64,000 nucleotides of DNA from Pelomonas sp039929605 (lineage in GTDB: Bacteria > Pseudomonadota > Gammaproteobacteria > Burkholderiales > Burkholderiaceae_C). A program made the translations under genes and the position numbers. The DNA lies in the NCBI RefSeq assembly GCF_039929605.1, contig NZ_JBDSQX010000033.1, forward strand, positions 36,478 through 100,477, given 5' to 3'. The notes under the pieces are model-generated. The model was given only the letters and a program-made list of their open reading frames with translations, did not search any database and had not been told where the DNA came from. Below are positions 26,531 through 35,246 of this stretch, piece after piece (position 1 is the stretch's first letter; each line of letters begins with the position of its first letter).

Positions 26531-27046
26531 TTATCCGAAGTAACTCGGCCGGAAGGCGCCAAGTTCAGCCTTCAGGTAGTGAGCGCCGGGGATGGGGTTG
26601 AAGTAGAACGGCGGCACGTTGACGAAGCCCAGGCTTTCGTAGAGCCCGCGTGCCGCTTCCATATCGTCCAGCGTGTCGAGCAGCATGGACGAGTAGCCGG
26701 CCTCGGTGGCGCGGTCCATCAGCGCCTGGGCCAGCATGCGGCCCAGGCCGAAGCGGCGGAATGCCGGGCGCACGAAAAGGCGTTTCATCTCGCAGGCGTT
26801 GGGGTAGTCGGCATCGGGCAGCGGGCGGAAGGCACCGCTGCCGGCCACGGCGCCGTCGACGATCGCCAACAACATCAGGCCGCCGGGCTGGGCGTAGGCG
26901 CCGGGCAGGCCGGCCAGTTCTTCCTCGAAACCCTGGAAGCAGAGATCGAAGTTGAGGCTGTTGGCGTAGTCGCGCAGCACAAGGCGGGTTTCCTGCCAGT
27001 CCTCGGCGGACTCGGGTGTGATGAGCTGGATGTCGGGACCGACCAT
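26531..27046 (-). CDS. GNAT acetyltransferase
   Basis: A 171-residue GNAT fold: acetyl-CoA loop RRFGLGRML with the preceding strand EMKRLFVRPAFR, and a C-terminal YESLGF block. It would acetylate an amine on a small molecule or protein. Followed by the lactonase-like gene at 17 bp, suggesting co-transcription. The 140 bp upstream, to the phzF-like stop, hold no gene. Confidence 0.85.
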   Translation of the reverse strand: MVGPDIQLITPESAEDWQETRLVLRDYANSLNFDLCFQGFEEELAGLPGAYAQPGGLMLLAIVDGAVAGSGAFRPLPDADYPNACEMKRLFVRPAFRRFGLGRMLAQALMDRATEAGYSSMLLDTLDDMEAARGLYESLGFVNVPPFYFNPIPGAHYLKAELGAFRPSYFG

Positions 27047-27186
27047 AGGCGGCGCAGTTTAGCTAGCCGTTTCAGCTGGCAAACCCCAAGACCACGCGGC
27101 GGGTCCTGGCGCTCTTCTCCTCAAGCTTCGTCACGACCACGGCGCCGGTCTCGGCGGTGTTGCGACAAACAGGTCGTCAGTCCTCA

Positions 27187-28038
27187 TCAAAGCCTCACCT
27201 GGCCATGGATCAACGGCGTCACGTCGCCACCGATCCACGTCGCCTCGGCGTCGCGGCTGACGTGCACGCGGCCGGCGCGGCCGAGGGCGGCGCCTTGGGC
27301 GGCGACGTAGCTGTCGCCCGCCAGCCCGCTCTCCTGCAGCCACAGCGCCAGGCCGGCGTTGAGGCTCCCGGTGACGGGGTCTTCCGGCACGCCGATGTCG
27401 GGCACAAAGGCGCGCACTTCGAACTGGCACTCGCTGCCATCGGGGTAGGCGCCGACGACGCCGAGCTTGAGTTTGCCCATCACCGCGAAGTCGGGTTGCA
27501 AGGTGAGCACGCTGGCCGCATCGGACAGGCGGGCGGCAAGCCAGCCGGGGCCGTTGTCGCACCAGACGACATCGAGCACCGCCTCAGGCGCGATGCGCAA
27601 TGACGCGATGGCCTGCGCGCGCGTAGCGACATCGACAGGCCCGCTGCGCTTGAGCGGCGGCGCGGCGAAGGCCAGGCGCGGGCCGTCGCGCTTCACCCGC
27701 ACCAACCCGATGCCGCACTCCTGCACGACCTCGCCGGGCTTCTTCGCATCGCCGCCGCTGGCCAGGAAGGCGTGGGCGCTGCCCAACGTCGGGTGGCCGG
27801 CAAAGGGCAGCTCGCCACCGGGCGTGAAGATGCGCACGCGGTAGTCGGCCCCTTGTGCCGATCCTTGGTCCGTGGGCGGCAGCAGGAAGGTGGTCTCGGA
27901 CAGATTGGTCCAGCGTGCGAACGCGGCCATCTCGTCGTCGGACAGGCCGCCCGCGTCGATGACGACGGCCAAGGGGTTGCCCTTCAGCGGCGTGGCGGTG
28001 AAGACATCGACCTGGGCAAAACGGCGCAGTTGGGTCAT
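27187..28038 (-). CDS. PhzF-family isomerase
   Basis: A 283-residue protein with the PhzF start (RRFAQVDVFTATPLKGNPLAVV), catalytic Glu48 in NLSETTFLL, and the conserved FTPGGELPFAGHPTLGSA loop. C-terminal repeat block ends with EDPVTGSLNAGLALWL. Family members isomerise or epimerise small acidic molecules. Start ATG 28038 overlaps the stop of the GNAT gene (ATGA). No phenazine genes are near. Last gene of a six-gene unit. Confidence 0.88.
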   Translation of the reverse strand: MTQLRRFAQVDVFTATPLKGNPLAVVIDAGGLSDDEMAAFARWTNLSETTFLLPPTDQGSAQGADYRVRIFTPGGELPFAGHPTLGSAHAFLASGGDAKKPGEVVQECGIGLVRVKRDGPRLAFAAPPLKRSGPVDVATRAQAIASLRIAPEAVLDVVWCDNGPGWLAARLSDAASVLTLQPDFAVMGKLKLGVVGAYPDGSECQFEVRAFVPDIGVPEDPVTGSLNAGLALWLQESGLAGDSYVAAQGAALGRAGRVHVSRDAEATWIGGDVTPLIHGQVRL

Positions 28039-28481
28039 GGTGAAGCGGCAGGTTGAAGGTAGAGCCCGGGCCGCACGATCTCCATGCCGCGCTTCGGCGT
28101 GGCCAGCGGCCCGAAGCCGTGGCCGGTGTAGAGCGCCTGGGCGTCGCGGGTGAAGAGCATGAAGCGGCGCAGGCCGGTCAGGTCGGGGTGGGCGAACAGC
28201 GCCTCCAGCATCCACGTCGCCAGCCCACGGCTGCGGTGGGCGCCGAGCACGTAGACATCGCAGAGATAGGCGAAGGTCGCGCGGTCGGTCACCACTCGCG
28301 CGAAGCCGACCTGGCCTTCACTGCCAGCATGAAGCGCGATGCACAGCGAGCCGGCAATCGCACGCTCCACCGTGGCCAGCGGGATGCCTTCGCACCAATA
28401 GGCGTCGGTCAGGAAGGCATGCGCGGCGCGAGCGTCGATGTCCGCAGGTGCGAAGCTGAGCCGGTAGCCTTCCCGCGTCAT
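28035..28481 (-). CDS. GNAT acetyltransferase
   Basis: A 148-residue GNAT with the acetyl-CoA loop HRSRGLATWM and C-terminal LYTGHGFGPL. Its ATG overlaps the aminotransferase stop (TGATG) and its own stop overlaps the phzF-like start, so it is embedded in the operon. It may acetylate an amino acid made or exported by the pathway; that is inference. Confidence 0.85.
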   Translation of the reverse strand: MTREGYRLSFAPADIDARAAHAFLTDAYWCEGIPLATVERAIAGSLCIALHAGSEGQVGFARVVTDRATFAYLCDVYVLGAHRSRGLATWMLEALFAHPDLTGLRRFMLFTRDAQALYTGHGFGPLATPKRGMEIVRPGLYLQPAASP

Positions 28482-29689
28482 CAGGGCGCGTGCTCCGCCG
28501 CCGGCTCCAGCGCCTCGTGCAGCAGGCGGCCGAGCTTCTCGACGCCCTCAACGATGAGGCCCGGCGTCAGCGTGACGAAGGACAGGCGCAGGGTGCGCGG
28601 GTCGGGCTGGTGGGCATAGAAGGCGGCGCCGGGCACGAAGGCGATGCCGGCATCCACCGCGCGGGGCAGCAGGGCCATCGCGTCCAGGCCCGCGGGCAGG
28701 CGGATCCAGAAGAACATGCCGCCTTGCGGGTTCTGCCATTCGCAGCCCGGCGGCATGTGCTCGCGCAGCGCCACGGCCATCGCGTCGCGGTTGGCTTTGT
28801 AGAGGGCGCGGATCTTGGGCACGTGGCCGTCCAGGAAACCGTTGCGGATGACCTCGTGCACGACGCGCTGGTTGAAGCCCGGCGTGTGCAGGTCGGCGGC
28901 CTGCTTGGCCTGCAGCAGCTTGGGGTAGAGCTCGGGCGGCGCGATGACGTAGCCGAGGCGGAAGCCCGGCGTCAGCACCTTGGAGAAGGAGCCCAGGTAG
29001 AGCGAGCCCTCCGGCCACAGGCTGCTCAGCGCGGGCGGTGGCGGCTCGTCGAACCAGAGGTCGCCGTAGGGGTTGTCCTCAACGATGGGCACGCCGGCAC
29101 GGCGCGAGGCCTCGACCACATCGATGCGGCGCTGGGCGCCCATGACTCGGCCCGTCGGGTTCTGGTAGTTGGGCAGCAGATAGCTGAAGCGCGTGCCGGG
29201 GGCGTCATGCGGCAGTGCGGCAATGGCCTCGGGGCGCGGGCCCTCGTGGTCGCTGGCGAGGCTGGCGAACAGCGGCTCGAAGGGCGTGAAGGCCTGCAGC
29301 GCGCCGAGATAGGTGGGCGTCTCGACGGCCACCGGCGCACCGGCGTCGCAGAGGATCTTGCCGACAAGGTCCAGCCCCTGCTGGGAGCCGGTGGTGATCA
29401 GCACCTGATCGGGCCTGACGGTCATGCCCAGCGTGGCGACGCGCGCCGCCACCCACTCGCGCAGCGGCGCAAAGCCCTCGCTGGCCGCGTATTGCAGGGC
29501 CTCGCGCGGCGTGTCGGTCAGCACGCGGTCGCAGGCGGCCTTGATCTCGTCGACGGGAAAGGTGTCCGGGCTCGGCAGGCCGCCGGCCATGGACAGCACG
29601 CCCGGTTTCTCGGTGACCTTGAGGATCTCGCGAATGATGGACGGGTTCATGCGCGCGGCGCGGCGCGCCTGGGTCCAGACACTGCTCAT
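28481..29689 (-). CDS. PLP-dependent aminotransferase (2-aminoadipate/LysN type)
   Basis: A 402-residue fold-type I aminotransferase. PLP Lys237 lies in SFSKVLTPGFRLGY; PNYQNPTG and EDNPYGDL are the classical cofactor-contacting motifs. It resembles the stand-alone enzymes closest to MocR C-terminal domains. The frame continues far upstream in shadow sequence; ATG 29689 (MSSVWTQARRAARMNPS) gives the normal N-terminus. Lies 26 bp after the racemase gene. Confidence 0.9.
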   Translation of the reverse strand: MSSVWTQARRAARMNPSIIREILKVTEKPGVLSMAGGLPSPDTFPVDEIKAACDRVLTDTPREALQYAASEGFAPLREWVAARVATLGMTVRPDQVLITTGSQQGLDLVGKILCDAGAPVAVETPTYLGALQAFTPFEPLFASLASDHEGPRPEAIAALPHDAPGTRFSYLLPNYQNPTGRVMGAQRRIDVVEASRRAGVPIVEDNPYGDLWFDEPPPPALSSLWPEGSLYLGSFSKVLTPGFRLGYVIAPPELYPKLLQAKQAADLHTPGFNQRVVHEVIRNGFLDGHVPKIRALYKANRDAMAVALREHMPPGCEWQNPQGGMFFWIRLPAGLDAMALLPRAVDAGIAFVPGAAFYAHQPDPRTLRLSFVTLTPGLIVEGVEKLGRLLHEALEPAAEHAP

Positions 29690-29715
29690 GGTGGTGATGG
29701 TGGATTTCAAAGGAG

Positions 29716-30411
29716 TCAGCCTAGCATCCAGTCGACTGCGGCGCGGGCCTGCAAGTCGGTGGAATCGAACAGCGGCAGCGCGGCCGGCGAACCGGGCGGG
29801 AGCGACAGGCCAAGCTCCGTGCAGCCGAGGATGGCCGCTTGCGCGCCGCGGTCGGCGAGCTGCGCCACCTGGGCGCGCAGCAGCTCGCGCGACGCAGGCT
29901 CGAAGCGGCCACGGCACAGTTCGTCGTAGATCAGGCGGTGCACCTCGGCGCGACCCGCCTCGTCGGGCGTGATGACGTCGATGCCGAAGCGCGTCTTCAT
30001 GCGCTCGCGGTAGAACCCCTGCTCCATCGTGAAGCGCGTGGCCAACAACCCGGCGCGCTTCACGCCGGCAGCGCGCAGGGCCTCGGCCGTCACATCGACG
30101 ATGTGCAGCACCGGCAGGCCGGCCGCCTGCTCGATCTCTGTGGCGACGAGGTGCATGGTGTTCGTCGCGATCAGCAGCGCCTCGGCGCCGGCCCGCTTCA
30201 GCCCCGCACCGGCCTCGCCCAGCACGCGCGCGGCCTCGGCCCAGTCGCCGGCCGACTGCAGCGCCACGATCTGTGCGAAGTCCACACTGTGCAGCAGCAA
30301 CTGCGCGCTGTGCAGGCCGCCCAGCCGCGCCGCGACACCGCGGTTGATGAGTGCGTACAGATGCTGGGTGGACTCCCAACTCATGCCGCCGAGGATGCCC
30401 AGCGTTCTCAT
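29716..30411 (-). CDS. Aspartate/glutamate racemase-family protein, YgeA-like
   Basis: A 231-residue protein beginning MRTLGILGGMSWEST. The two catalytic positions are Thr83 in ATNTMH and Cys197 in GCTEL; a Thr in place of the first Cys is the state known for E. coli YgeA (broad amino-acid racemase). It would therefore be predicted to racemise amino acids with reduced or altered chemistry. Start overlaps the DUF2917 stop (ATGA). Confidence 0.85.
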   Translation of the reverse strand: MRTLGILGGMSWESTQHLYALINRGVAARLGGLHSAQLLLHSVDFAQIVALQSAGDWAEAARVLGEAGAGLKRAGAEALLIATNTMHLVATEIEQAAGLPVLHIVDVTAEALRAAGVKRAGLLATRFTMEQGFYRERMKTRFGIDVITPDEAGRAEVHRLIYDELCRGRFEPASRELLRAQVAQLADRGAQAAILGCTELGLSLPPGSPAALPLFDSTDLQARAAVDWMLG

Positions 30412-30695
30412 GCGCCCGCCAACGCCAGACGACGGCCGGCATCAGCCCGCGCTGTGCGGCGCTGTGCAACGGGCTGCAGCACCTGGAAAGCGGCCTCGGG
30501 CCAGGCTTCGACCACAGCCTCATGACCGGCCGCCAGCGTCAGGCCTTCGCCGGCGCACAGCCAGTGATCGTCGACCCCGCCGCTCACCGTCAGCCACAGC
30601 CGCCCGCTGATCACGACGAGGCGACGCGGCCCGCGCACGGCGGCCAGCGTCAGCGCCTGGCCGGCGCTCAGTTGGGTGGTGAATCGGTCCTTCAT
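30408..30695 (-). CDS. DUF2917 family protein
   Basis: A 95-residue cupin-like small protein: RGPRRLVVISGRLWLTVSGG and VDDHWLCAGEGLTLAAGH are typical of DUF2917. GGGAGG precedes ATG 30695. It overlaps the exporter stop by 4 bp and the racemase start by 4 bp. The role is unknown; it is common in Burkholderiales next to transporters and amino-acid enzymes. Confidence 0.85.
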   Translation of the reverse strand: MKDRFTTQLSAGQALTLAAVRGPRRLVVISGRLWLTVSGGVDDHWLCAGEGLTLAAGHEAVVEAWPEAAFQVLQPVAQRRTARADAGRRLALAGA

Positions 30696-31612
30696 GTCGC
30701 CTCCCGGGTGTTGATCGGTTGCCGCTTGCCCAGCCAGACGACCGCGAGCACCGCGACGGCGAAGACCAGCGTCATCGCGTCCAGCGTCTCGCCCAGCAAG
30801 GGCACCGCCAGCAGCATGGACAGGAAAGGCTGCAACACCTGAACCTGGCTGACACGCAACGTGCCGCCCAGCGCCAGGCCGCGGTACCAGGCGAAGAAGC
30901 CGATCCACATCGAGAACAGCGACACGTAGGCAAAGCCGGCCCAGGCGGAAGGCGCGACCGGCGCGGTCGGCTGCGTCATGACGGTCAGCGGCACGGTGAT
31001 GGGCAGGCTCAGCACCAGCACCCAGCAGATCACTTGCTCGGCAGACAGGTCTTTGGACAAGCGCGCCCCGCTGACATAACCCGCTGACGCGCAGACCACG
31101 GCGCCCAGCAGCAGGCCGTCCGCCATCTCCAGCCCGCCCGCGCCGCGCCAAGCGGCGAAGCCGACAACCAGGCCCAGCCCGGCAAAGGCGCAGGCCCAGA
31201 AGGCCGGGCTGGGCCGCTGCCGCAACGCCAGCGCCGCGATGACGGCAGTGGCCAGCGGCAGCACGCCGGAGATGACGGCCGCATGCACCGCGTCCACCTG
31301 CCGCACGGCCAGGCCCGACAGCAGCGGCCAGCCGAAGACGACGCCGCCCGCCGTGAAGGCCAGCCAGCGCCATTCCTCGCCGCGCGGCCGACGTGCGGCG
31401 GTAGCGACCAGATAGATCAGCGACAGCAGCCCGGCGACGGCGGCCCGCCCAAAGGCAACAAAGGCCGGGTCAAGCTGCGGCGCCTCGACGCTGCCGCCGG
31501 CCAGCCGCGTCATCGGCAGGCTGAGCGCGAACATGACGACGCCGGCCAGGCCGAGCAACAGGCCACGCGTGGCGTCAGACGTCGTGGTGGTGGAGATGGA
31601 AGACCCTTGCAT
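30692..31612 (-). CDS. EamA/DMT-family transporter
   Basis: A 306-residue membrane protein with about ten hydrophobic segments in two EamA halves. Such proteins export amino acids or related metabolites. It heads the six-gene operon and faces the MocR regulator gene with 74 bp between starts, the usual layout for a regulator and its transporter target. Confidence 0.88.
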   Translation of the reverse strand: MQGSSISTTTTSDATRGLLLGLAGVVMFALSLPMTRLAGGSVEAPQLDPAFVAFGRAAVAGLLSLIYLVATAARRPRGEEWRWLAFTAGGVVFGWPLLSGLAVRQVDAVHAAVISGVLPLATAVIAALALRQRPSPAFWACAFAGLGLVVGFAAWRGAGGLEMADGLLLGAVVCASAGYVSGARLSKDLSAEQVICWVLVLSLPITVPLTVMTQPTAPVAPSAWAGFAYVSLFSMWIGFFAWYRGLALGGTLRVSQVQVLQPFLSMLLAVPLLGETLDAMTLVFAVAVLAVVWLGKRQPINTREAT

Positions 31613-31646
31613 GAGCTCAGTCTAGGGACAGACGCCGATACAGAAC

Positions 31647-31684
31647 CAGTACAGTCAGCCCGCTCACACTTTGAATCTGTACTG
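31647..31684. promoter_or_regulatory. Putative MocR operator
   Basis: In the divergent gap, CAGTACAG (31647-31654) and its exact complement CTGTACTG (31677-31684) form an inverted pair, with a related ATACAGA at 31639-31645. Repeated CTGTAC-type boxes between a MocR gene and its target are typical of this regulator class. The right box ends three bases before the ATG, suggesting autoregulation. Confidence 0.55.
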
Positions 31685-31686
31685 CC

Positions 31687-33123
31687 ATGCCCACCGGTAC
31701 ACACCCACCGCTGCAGCGCGATGCCAGCCAACCGCTGGCCGGCCAACTGGCCGAGCGCTACGCCCAGCGCATCCGTGAACGCCTGCTGCTGCCCGGCGCC
31801 CGCCTGCCCTCGGTGCGTGACTGCGCGCGCCAGCACGGCGTCAGCCCGCACACCGTCGTTGCCGCCTACGACCAGTTGCAGGCCGCCGGCATGCTGGAGG
31901 CGCGCCGCCAGCGTGGCTTCTTCGTGCGCGACACGCGGCCCGCACCGGCCACCGCGCGCCGCCCGGCCGGCACGATGCCGCGCCAGGCGCCAGTGGACGC
32001 GACGGCGCTCATCCGCGGCATGTTCGAGGCCGATGCCGCGCGCTCGCCGGGCCTGGGCACGCTGCCGGCCGACTGGCTGGACCCGGTGCTGCTGCAGTCG
32101 GCCCTGCGCCGGCTGAGCCTGGCGGATTCGCTGCCGCTGCAGGTCAGCTATGGCGACCCCAGCGGCGACGAGCGCCTGCGCGAGGCGCTGTCGCAGCGCC
32201 TGGCCGACCTCGGCATCCACGCCAGCCCGGCGCAGATCCTGACCACCAACGGTGCCACGCACGCGCTGGACCTGCTCATCCGCACCCACATGCAGCCCGG
32301 CGACGCCGTGCTCGTCGACGACCCGGGCTGGGCCGTCATCTTTGCGCGCCTGACGCAGGCCGGCATCCGGCTGCTGCCCGTGCCACGCAATGCCCACGGG
32401 CCCGATCTCGGCGTGCTGGCCGCCCTCGCCAAGGAACACGCGCCGCGCGCCTATCTGACCGTCTCGGTGCTGCACAACCCGACCGGTCACAGCATCGACC
32501 TCGCCACCGCCCACCGCCTGCTGCGGCTGGCCGACGAGCACGACTTCATGATCGTCGAGGACGACAGCTACGGCTTCCTCGCACCCGAGCATCTGCCGCG
32601 CCTGGCCGCGCTGGACGGGCTGCGCCGCGTTGTCTACGTCAGCGGTTTTTCCAAGGTGCTGACGCCAGCCTGGCGCGTGGGCTACCTGGCCGCCGCGCCC
32701 GAGCGGCTGGCCGCGCTGACCGACACCAAGCTGCTGGACGGCCTGACCAGTTCGGCCGTGCTGGAGCGCGCCGTCGCGCTGTGCCTGGAGCAGGGCCGCC
32801 TGCGCCGCCACGCCCAGCGCCTGCGCGAGCGCCTCGCCCAGGCTCGTCAACGCGTGGCCACGTTGGCCGCCAAGCAGGGCTTCAAATGGGCCGCGCCGCC
32901 GGACGGCCTGTTCGGCTGGCTGGATGCCGGCGTCGACACCGAGCGCCTGGCTCAGCCGCTGCTGGACGCCGGCTGGCTGACGGCGCCCGGCGCCCTCTTC
33001 AGCGCCACCCGCTGCCCCGGCTCGCTGATGCGCGTCAACGTGGCCACATCGCAGGACCCCGCCTTCTGGCGCCAGTTGCGCGCGAGCGTGGACGCCATTC
33101 GCGGCCCTGCGGTGACCCCCTAG
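31687..33123 (+). CDS. MocR-type regulator (GntR HTH fused to aminotransferase domain)
   Basis: A 478-residue protein. N-terminal winged helix at about 15-80 (LLPGARLPSVRDCARQHGVS, HTVVAAYDQLQAAGML), a linker, then a fold-type I domain with PLP Lys323 in GFSKVLTPAWRVGY and VLHNPTGHS. It likely senses PLP or an amino-acid derivative and controls the divergent exporter operon and itself. Confidence 0.93.
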   Translation: MPTGTHPPLQRDASQPLAGQLAERYAQRIRERLLLPGARLPSVRDCARQHGVSPHTVVAAYDQLQAAGMLEARRQRGFFVRDTRPAPATARRPAGTMPRQAPVDATALIRGMFEADAARSPGLGTLPADWLDPVLLQSALRRLSLADSLPLQVSYGDPSGDERLREALSQRLADLGIHASPAQILTTNGATHALDLLIRTHMQPGDAVLVDDPGWAVIFARLTQAGIRLLPVPRNAHGPDLGVLAALAKEHAPRAYLTVSVLHNPTGHSIDLATAHRLLRLADEHDFMIVEDDSYGFLAPEHLPRLAALDGLRRVVYVSGFSKVLTPAWRVGYLAAAPERLAALTDTKLLDGLTSSAVLERAVALCLEQGRLRRHAQRLRERLAQARQRVATLAAKQGFKWAAPPDGLFGWLDAGVDTERLAQPLLDAGWLTAPGALFSATRCPGSLMRVNVATSQDPAFWRQLRASVDAIRGPAVTP

Positions 33124-33214
33124 CTTCGCACCCCCGACGTTCTTGAAAACCCTCTGGCGCCGGGGGGTCGGCGGGCGTCCACTGGGCCCCGCTCAACGCA
33201 CGGGGGAGAAGGTC

Positions 33215-33898
33215 ATGTCCAGTTTTCGTTTGCGCCTCGGTCAACAGATCGGCGCGCTGTGTCTGGCCCTGGCCTCGCTGTCGGCCCAGGCCGATTTCGC
33301 CAGCGACATCACGGTCAAGCTGATCGCCCCCGGTGGGCTGACCGGCGATGCCACGCCCATCAGCCTGTCGCAGACCGTCGCGTCGGCTGACCTCGCCAGT
33401 GGCGTGCTCGCCGGCAACCTGGGCGGCTCGGGCGAAGTGAGCGACTTCATGCTGGACAACGAGCGGGTGTTCTTCTCGGGCAACTCCATCCTCATCCGCG
33501 CCGCCGCCGGCGACGTGATCGGCGGCGATCTGGTGACCGGTTATCTCGGCGCCGGTGGCAGCCCGGCCCGCTACGAGATCAGCGGCCTGAGCGTCACCGG
33601 CCAAACCATCACCGGCTTCATGGCCTATGCCTTCGACGGCTTTGCCACCTCAGGCACGAGCAGCGCGACAGGCCTGCAAAGCCCGGCCAGCGCGGGCAGC
33701 CTGGTGCAGTGGGTGAACGCCAGCACCATCAGTTTCGACGTCAGCAGCATCGTCTTCGCGCGCCGCTTTGCGGGCGACACCGACAACTACGCCGAGTTCC
33801 GCATCGATCTGCTGACCACGCCTGTGCCCGAGCCTGCGACCTGGCTGCTGCTGTCCGGCGGCCTGTTGGCTGTGCTGCGCCGGAGCCGCAAATCATGA
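33215..33898 (+). CDS. PEP-CTERM protein heading the collar operon
   Basis: A 227-residue exported protein: signal peptide (about 1-27, LSAQADF), a Gly/Ser/Ala-rich beta domain, and a C-terminal sorting signal VPEPAT (about 204-209), hydrophobic LLLSGGLLAVL and basic RRSRKS. GGAG stands before ATG 33215. The stop overlaps the next start (ATGA at 33895-33898), so its translation is coupled to the DUF6916 and tail-collar genes, an unusual partnership. Confidence 0.85.
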   Translation: MSSFRLRLGQQIGALCLALASLSAQADFASDITVKLIAPGGLTGDATPISLSQTVASADLASGVLAGNLGGSGEVSDFMLDNERVFFSGNSILIRAAAGDVIGGDLVTGYLGAGGSPARYEISGLSVTGQTITGFMAYAFDGFATSGTSSATGLQSPASAGSLVQWVNASTISFDVSSIVFARRFAGDTDNYAEFRIDLLTTPVPEPATWLLLSGGLLAVLRRSRKS

Positions 33899-34185
33899 GC
33901 GAGGCCACGCTGGCCCGCTTCGAGCCGCTGGTCGGCAGCCGCTTCACGCTGCGGCTGGACGACGCGGCCGAGTTGCCCGCCGAACTCATCGACGCCCGCG
34001 CCGGCCGCAGTGCTGCGCCGGGCGGCCGCCAGCCCTTCAGCCTCACCTTCGCGGCCTCGCCCGAGCCGGCGCTGCCGCAGCGCATCTACCGCCTCGAACA
34101 CCCGCAGCTCGACGCGATGGACATCTTCCTCGTGCCCGTGGGCCGCACCGCCACCGGCCTGCAGTACGAAGCCGTCTTCAACTAG
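33895..34185 (+). CDS. DUF6916-like small protein
   Basis: A 96-residue protein: FEPLVGSRFTLRLDDAAELP at the start and LPQRIYRLEHPQLDAMDIFL later, matching the small beta domain (DUF6916) usually found beside tail-collar proteins. No signal peptide. Start ATG overlaps the PEP-CTERM gene stop. It ends 8 bp before the first collar gene. Confidence 0.75.
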   Translation: MSEATLARFEPLVGSRFTLRLDDAAELPAELIDARAGRSAAPGGRQPFSLTFAASPEPALPQRIYRLEHPQLDAMDIFLVPVGRTATGLQYEAVFN

Positions 34186-34193
34186 GAGCCACC

Positions 34194-34703
34194 ATGTCGG
34201 ACCCCTTCCTCGGCGAACTCAAGTTGATGAGCTTCGCCTACCCACCCAAGGGCTGGGCGCTGTGCGACGGCCGGCTGCTGCCCATCAACCAGAACCAGGC
34301 GCTGTTCGCGCTACTCGGCACCACTTACGGCGGCAACGGCCAGACCACATTCGCGCTGCCCGACCTGCGTGGCCGCGCGCCGCTGCACAGCGGTGATGGC
34401 GTCGCCCTGGGCGACAAGGCCGGGCAGGAGGCCGTGACGCTGACGGCGGCGCAGATGCCTTCGCACACACACACGCTGACGGCCACCAGCGACCTGGCCA
34501 ATGCCAGCGTGCCAGCCGGCGCCGTGCCGGCCGCCAAGGCGCGCGGCGGCATGAGCCGCTATGCCCCGGCCGGCAGCGGCACGGCGATGGCCGGTGCCTC
34601 GCTAGCGCTCAGCGGCGGCAACCAGCCCCACCTCAACATGCAGCCGTTCACGGTGCTGAGCTGGGTCATCGCGCTGCAGGGCATCTTCCCCAGCCGCAAC
34701 TGA
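34194..34703 (+). CDS. Tail-collar domain protein 1 (microcystin-dependent-protein-like)
   Basis: A 169-residue protein. Collar motif at the N-terminus (ALFALLGTTYGGNGQTTFAL then PDLRGRAP), the His motif MPSHTHT, and the C-terminal QPHLNMQPF. His residues in this family bind metal in phage short tail fibres. No phage genes lie nearby. AGGAG precedes the ATG. First of three tandem paralogues. Confidence 0.9.
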   Translation: MSDPFLGELKLMSFAYPPKGWALCDGRLLPINQNQALFALLGTTYGGNGQTTFALPDLRGRAPLHSGDGVALGDKAGQEAVTLTAAQMPSHTHTLTATSDLANASVPAGAVPAAKARGGMSRYAPAGSGTAMAGASLALSGGNQPHLNMQPFTVLSWVIALQGIFPSRN

Positions 34704-34720
34704 ACGAGGAGAGAGCTGCC

Positions 34721-35236
34721 ATGTCCAACCCCTACGTGGGCGAAATTCGCCTGTTTGCCGGCAGCTTCTCGCCCACCGGCTGGATGCTCTGCCAGGGCCA
34801 GCTCGTGTCCATCGCCGAGAACGACGTGCTGTTCCAACTGATCGGCACGACCTATGGCGGCGACGGCCAGAACACGTTCGCGCTGCCCGACCTGCGCGGC
34901 CGCGTGCCGGTGCACCAGGGGCTGGGACCGGCCACGTCGGCGCGCACGCTCGGCGAGCTTGGCGGCACCGAGACCATCACGCTGGTGCGCAACGAAATGC
35001 CCGCCCACACCCACGCATTGCAGGCCAGCGCGGCAACGGCCAGCGGCACGGCACCCGGCGGCGCCGTGCTGGCGGCCACCACCGTGGCCAGCTACGGCCC
35101 GGCGCCCGCCACAACGGCCATGACGGCGAGTGCCGTGGGCAGCGCCGGTGGCGGCCAGCCGCACCAGAACATGGCGCCGACGCTGGCGGTGAACTACATC
35201 ATTTCGCTGTACGGCATCTACCCGTCACAGTTCTGA
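34721..35236 (+). CDS. Tail-collar domain protein 2
   Basis: A 171-residue paralogue: LIGTTYGGDGQNTFAL, LRGRVPVHQG, MPAHTHAL and QPHQNMAPT. It diverges from copy 1 in the middle Ala/Thr-rich part while keeping both His motifs. GAGGAGAG precedes the ATG, 17 bp after copy 1. Confidence 0.9.
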   Translation: MSNPYVGEIRLFAGSFSPTGWMLCQGQLVSIAENDVLFQLIGTTYGGDGQNTFALPDLRGRVPVHQGLGPATSARTLGELGGTETITLVRNEMPAHTHALQASAATASGTAPGGAVLAATTVASYGPAPATTAMTASAVGSAGGGQPHQNMAPTLAVNYIISLYGIYPSQF

Positions 35237-35246
35237 GGAGCACACC

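Noticed and set aside
27047..27186. Short protein-like tail on the minus strand (TGAVVVTKLEEKSARTRR)
   Set aside because: The frame is closed by a stop immediately upstream and has no start; at most a remnant of about 34 codons.
29690..30523. Upstream extension of the aminotransferase frame to 680 residues
   Set aside because: The extra part overlaps the racemase gene in another frame and is Arg/Ala/Gly-rich shadow sequence.
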